Assembly: GCF_965118895.1 (NCBI RefSeq)
Contig: NZ_CBCPJJ010000008.1
Coordinates: 1-64,000 of the forward strand
Origin: Rahnella inusitata_A
Lineage (GTDB): Bacteria; Pseudomonadota; Gammaproteobacteria; Enterobacterales; Enterobacteriaceae
Direction: 5' to 3'
Length of the DNA: 64,000 nt
A program made the translations under genes and the position numbers. This document shows positions 60,906 through 64,000 of the stretch, one piece after another (position 1 is the first letter of the stretch; the number at the start of each line of letters is the position of its first letter). Under the pieces are notes generated by a model. That model was not told where the DNA came from. It did not search any database and saw only the letters and a program-made list of their open reading frames with translations.

Positions 60906-61235
60906 ATGACCGCACTTACCACAGCACTTCTTGCCAGAGCAATATATGATCTCTTCGTTAAAGGATTGTCATTTACTAAAGATGGTATTAAAAATAAGTT
61001 AACTGAATTTATCACCAATGACGAACATGCTGAGATATTGGCTCAGAAGCTAGAAAAGCTTCATTTAAATGAAGATATGAGCGAGAAGGCCATTGAGAAA
61101 GAGTTGAACAACCAACCCGACATTGTCGAAATCCTTAAAAATATACCTGAAACTTCCAAATCAACGATAAACCAAACTCATTTTGGTTCAGGTGATAATG
61201 TAGGTGGTAATAAAATCATTAATCCAGGTAAGTAG
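60906..61235 (+). CDS. Small helical protein with C-terminal GDNV signalling-type motif
   Basis: A 109-residue protein of unknown function. Residues 1-22 (MTALTTALLARAIYDLFVKG) are amphipathic/hydrophobic; 25-80 are charged helices; the tail 89-105 reads NQTHFGSGDNVGGNKII. The next protein carries a near copy of that tail at its own N-terminus. ATG 60906 has AAAGGA 8 nt upstream; a GTG six codons earlier is less likely. Composition is AT-rich, unlike the chromosome. It may be an adaptor or effector that meets its partner through the shared motif. Confidence 0.7.
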   Translation: MTALTTALLARAIYDLFVKGLSFTKDGIKNKLTEFITNDEHAEILAQKLEKLHLNEDMSEKAIEKELNNQPDIVEILKNIPETSKSTINQTHFGSGDNVGGNKIINPGK

Positions 61236-61238
61236 GAC

Positions 61239-64000
61239 ATGGAAAATACTACTCAAACACATTATGGTGACGGTGATAATGTGTTAGGAGGTAAAATTGA
61301 CTACAATATAGAAAACGCAAATTTCTATATTGGAAAGAGCACTGTAATTCCTGGCGACTTGAAGTCACCTATTCAAGAAATTCTCAAACTTGTTTCAAAT
61401 AGAAATACGGATGATGCTCGAGATAAATTGAACTTCATATCAAGCATAACTAACCTGAGTGATGAAGTACACTGGTTGTTAAATTTAATTGATGTAAGGT
61501 GCGATCTCATTGATGATGCAAATAGCCAAGTTGATTTAGGTATCTTGCAAAGAATAATCTCCTCATCCAATGACTTAATGATAAAAGACTTTGCTATTTC
61601 TTTGGCATTGAGAGCATCACTTATTCAAGAAGGGGAAGTGGAAGCCAGAAATAGGCTTATGGCTTATAGCATTTCAGGTAACTACAGCAAAGCTGTTGTT
61701 CTCGAACTTTTCTCAAATAAACAAGAGTTATTGGCGCTTGTTGAAAAAAAATACGATTTGACAGAAGAGGAATTGATTGGTCTTATTGCCGGATTGATGC
61801 GTGTAGAGGCTTCCGATGAGGCTAGTAAACTTGCAAAATATTTGAAAATAAATTATGTAAGCCATAACTCAGAAGTTATTTATTTCTATGCACAGGCTGT
61901 TGCTTTAAATCCTTATTTAAAAAATTGCGATTACTGGGTTCTTTCTCAAACGATGAAGAATAAAGTAGACGAATTAACCAATAATATAGTTACGTTTATG
62001 AGTGACTATCACGGCAGGGATATCAGACTATTTAATATCATAGTCCCGTTATACATCTTTACGAAGGAACGTAATGTTGTGCTGCGTAACCTATGCTTGG
62101 ATAACTTAGATTTTATTGAAAAAGTACATAAGGATTTCGCTAAAGAATTTAAATCTATTTTTTTAGAAACTTCATTTGATGAGTCTAATAAAATATCAGT
62201 AGCTAAAAGGTGCAAAAATAATAGTGCATATCGTGTAGAGTTCGTTCGTAATGTTTCTAATATGTCTGAGGTTGATATATCTTATTTTCTCTTAGCCAAA
62301 GAGGTCATGACCTCTAATGAACTCTACATTTGGGCTCTAAAAGGATTGGAGATTAAAGATAGTCATAGCGATCTGGAGAGTAATCTTTATCGTCTTTTGG
62401 TTCTATTAGTTATCAAAGAAAATGAAAAAATTTCGGACGTTATATCAAAAATCTTAGAGTCTGAAGAGGATTTGTATGAGACTGTTTCCTCTATAACCAT
62501 ACTTCTCATTTCCGATATGCTATGCGAAATAGAGTTTCACTATGATGCATGTGAGATTATGGCTAAGTACGTGGGTGACAGAAAAAAACTTTGGTGTTCA
62601 CCTTTTGTTATTCAGTATCTTATCAATCTATATTCATGCGCTCGTTATCTTAATTTTCACGACCTTGAAAAAGACATATCCGATGCTGATAAACCCGATT
62701 TTATTTATTATCAGTTAATTGAATCTTATCTTTACCATTATCTTCCAAAATCAGCGGAAGCCGTCTTTCCTCGTGTTAACAATTCTAAGGATCTAGAATT
62801 CATTGGTCTTAAGTTGAGAACACTTCATTTATTGGGTAAAGAGGCTGAGGTAGAAAAGGAAGTTGACACATTTGACTGTTCTACAGTTTATTCACCATCA
62901 CCAAGCCTATACATATTCTTAAGTGTTTTATCAAAACTTAGGCGGTTTGATATCATCGAAATTGTATCGATAAACCTTTTTATTATTAAACCAGAAAATC
63001 ATTCCAAATTTGTTTCAGATGTTGGAAATAATCTTATAATTGGTGCTCAGCGTGGTGAACATACTCCCTCTTATAATTTGGAAAATTGTATATGCGGATT
63101 CCAATACGATGATTCCGGTTCTATACTCACTAAATTAATAATCAAGAACATTCAAAAACAAAGTCAGTATTTCCTGGGTGACTCATCCCTCATAGCAATG
63201 AGTCTTTTAAGTGCTACACCTGGAATAAAAACACGTGTTGGAAATAAGTTAATTACCTTACACGAAAAGATTCCCCCGTATGTTGCCGTATACAGATTAG
63301 CAAATACCATAAGGCATGAGTCAAATGATGGTTCTGACGGTTTTCAGATAATTAAACTACCAGACGAACCTGAGAAAATGTTAGAGAGCTTAATATCTCT
63401 TCTGCCACAAAACACAGATAAACAAGTGATCGATTTTAATGATAGATTATTCCTCGGTCTTCAAACAAGTCTTTTGGATAAGAGCGATCCGATAAAGTCT
63501 TCTTTACGTCTTCTTACGCAAAAGAAATCTAAATACATTGAATTTATAAATGATGGCTCACCGCTTGGAAAAATTATCTGCACTGATTTCATCACTGTTG
63601 TTTATCTTTGCCTATCATCATTGAGTCAACACCTTGTAAATCAAGGGGTCGAAATACACCTCATTAAAGAGGATATTGAAAGTATTCATGCATGGCTAAA
63701 TAACATCAGCGATGCTAATTATATGTCTATGAATATTGGTGGTGATGGTCAAGTATTAATAACCACTCCAGAGCAAATAAACATTGCTTTCAAAGGATTT
63801 ATAAAAAACATAAAGGCCATTTTGCCTTCACTTGTTCCCCTTGATTTACAAATAACAAACTCGCCGAAAGAGTTTTCTATCCTTGCAAAAGTAGCCACTA
63901 CTAATTACCTTAAGTTTTTTTATGCTTTAAAAAATACGAGTTTGAAATTTCTTACAATTGATACTCAACTAGCCTCATATGTTCACGCACGTTTTGGTAT
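61239..64000 (+). CDS. Very long helical-repeat protein with C-terminal PIN-like segment (cut by window edge)
   Basis: An uninterrupted frame of 920 codons, still open at the end. It begins 3 bp after the previous stop. Residues 5-20 (TQTHYGDGDNVLGGKI) nearly repeat the C-terminal motif of the preceding small protein. Residues ~40-700 are helical with TPR-like spacing and no Walker motifs. From ~775 the pattern GKIICTDFITVVYL (Asp783), KEDIESI (Glu811) and FLTIDTQLASYVHARFG (Asp908) resembles a PIN ribonuclease fold with spaced acids. The layout recalls the TPR-GreAB-C-PIN conflict proteins; that family link is inference. AT-rich, likely acquired. Confidence 0.75.
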   Translation, partial: MENTTQTHYGDGDNVLGGKIDYNIENANFYIGKSTVIPGDLKSPIQEILKLVSNRNTDDARDKLNFISSITNLSDEVHWLLNLIDVRCDLIDDANSQVDLGILQRIISSSNDLMIKDFAISLALRASLIQEGEVEARNRLMAYSISGNYSKAVVLELFSNKQELLALVEKKYDLTEEELIGLIAGLMRVEASDEASKLAKYLKINYVSHNSEVIYFYAQAVALNPYLKNCDYWVLSQTMKNKVDELTNNIVTFMSDYHGRDIRLFNIIVPLYIFTKERNVVLRNLCLDNLDFIEKVHKDFAKEFKSIFLETSFDESNKISVAKRCKNNSAYRVEFVRNVSNMSEVDISYFLLAKEVMTSNELYIWALKGLEIKDSHSDLESNLYRLLVLLVIKENEKISDVISKILESEEDLYETVSSITILLISDMLCEIEFHYDACEIMAKYVGDRKKLWCSPFVIQYLINLYSCARYLNFHDLEKDISDADKPDFIYYQLIESYLYHYLPKSAEAVFPRVNNSKDLEFIGLKLRTLHLLGKEAEVEKEVDTFDCSTVYSPSPSLYIFLSVLSKLRRFDIIEIVSINLFIIKPENHSKFVSDVGNNLIIGAQRGEHTPSYNLENCICGFQYDDSGSILTKLIIKNIQKQSQYFLGDSSLIAMSLLSATPGIKTRVGNKLITLHEKIPPYVAVYRLANTIRHESNDGSDGFQIIKLPDEPEKMLESLISLLPQNTDKQVIDFNDRLFLGLQTSLLDKSDPIKSSLRLLTQKKSKYIEFINDGSPLGKIICTDFITVVYLCLSSLSQHLVNQGVEIHLIKEDIESIHAWLNNISDANYMSMNIGGDGQVLITTPEQINIAFKGFIKNIKAILPSLVPLDLQITNSPKEFSILAKVATTNYLKFFYALKNTSLKFLTIDTQLASYVHARFG

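Noticed and set aside
1..64000. CRISPR arrays and rRNA/tRNA genes
   Set aside because: No regularly spaced direct repeats and no rRNA or tRNA sequence were seen on either strand.

Overview
The window is chromosomal DNA of an enterobacterium. Gene order (trp operon, rnm, yciO, rluB, btuR, yciK, sohB, yciN, topA, cysB, acnA, ribA, pgpB, lapAB, pyrF, yciH, osmB) is the familiar trp-osmB segment of Enterobacterales. TrpG and TrpD are separate proteins, not fused as in E. coli, which together with the accessory content points to a Serratia/Rahnella-like member of the Yersiniaceae; the genus cannot be fixed from the sequence alone.

Region 1 (1-24.5 kb) is housekeeping. The trp operon runs leftwards with a full control region (TrpR operator over the promoter, a leader peptide with tandem Trp codons, and an attenuator), followed by RNA processing and modification, cobalamin, topoisomerase, cysteine regulator, aconitase, riboflavin, envelope-lipid and pyrimidine genes.

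Region 2 (24.6-40.6 kb) is carbohydrate and signalling metabolism: an orphan araD; a yciT-ybiW-ybiY block divergent from an fsaA-like aldolase, which together make the recently described 'anhydroglycolysis' route, with an FNR box placed symmetrically between the two promoters; kdgT behind a KdgR-like operator; and a complete lsr system (lsrK, lsrR, lsrACDBFG) for autoinducer-2 uptake and breakdown.

Region 3 (40.9-56.4 kb) is accessory. It holds a candidate toxin-antitoxin pair; an ABC transporter / acetyltransferase / M20 deacylase cluster divergent from two flavin monooxygenases, with the same parts list as the Bacillus yxe and ytm operons for N-acetyl-S-substituted-cysteine sulfur salvage; then acuI, cheV, a membrane diguanylate cyclase, a third luciferase-like oxidoreductase and katG.

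Region 4 (56.7-60.4 kb) contains a thymidylate-kinase-like protein, a glutathione peroxidase, an acetyltransferase remnant, a LysR regulator, a DUF1330 protein with an upstream gene remnant, and a glutathione transferase.

Region 5 (about 60.5-64.0 kb) is sharply AT-rich and foreign-looking. A small helical protein is followed 3 bp later by a very long helical-repeat protein that is still open at the window end and closes on a PIN-nuclease-like segment. The C-terminus of the first and the N-terminus of the second carry nearly the same short QTH-aromatic-G-GDNV motif. This fits a two-component effector/sensor module of the kind found in immune islands, and it is the best candidate for an undescribed system here.
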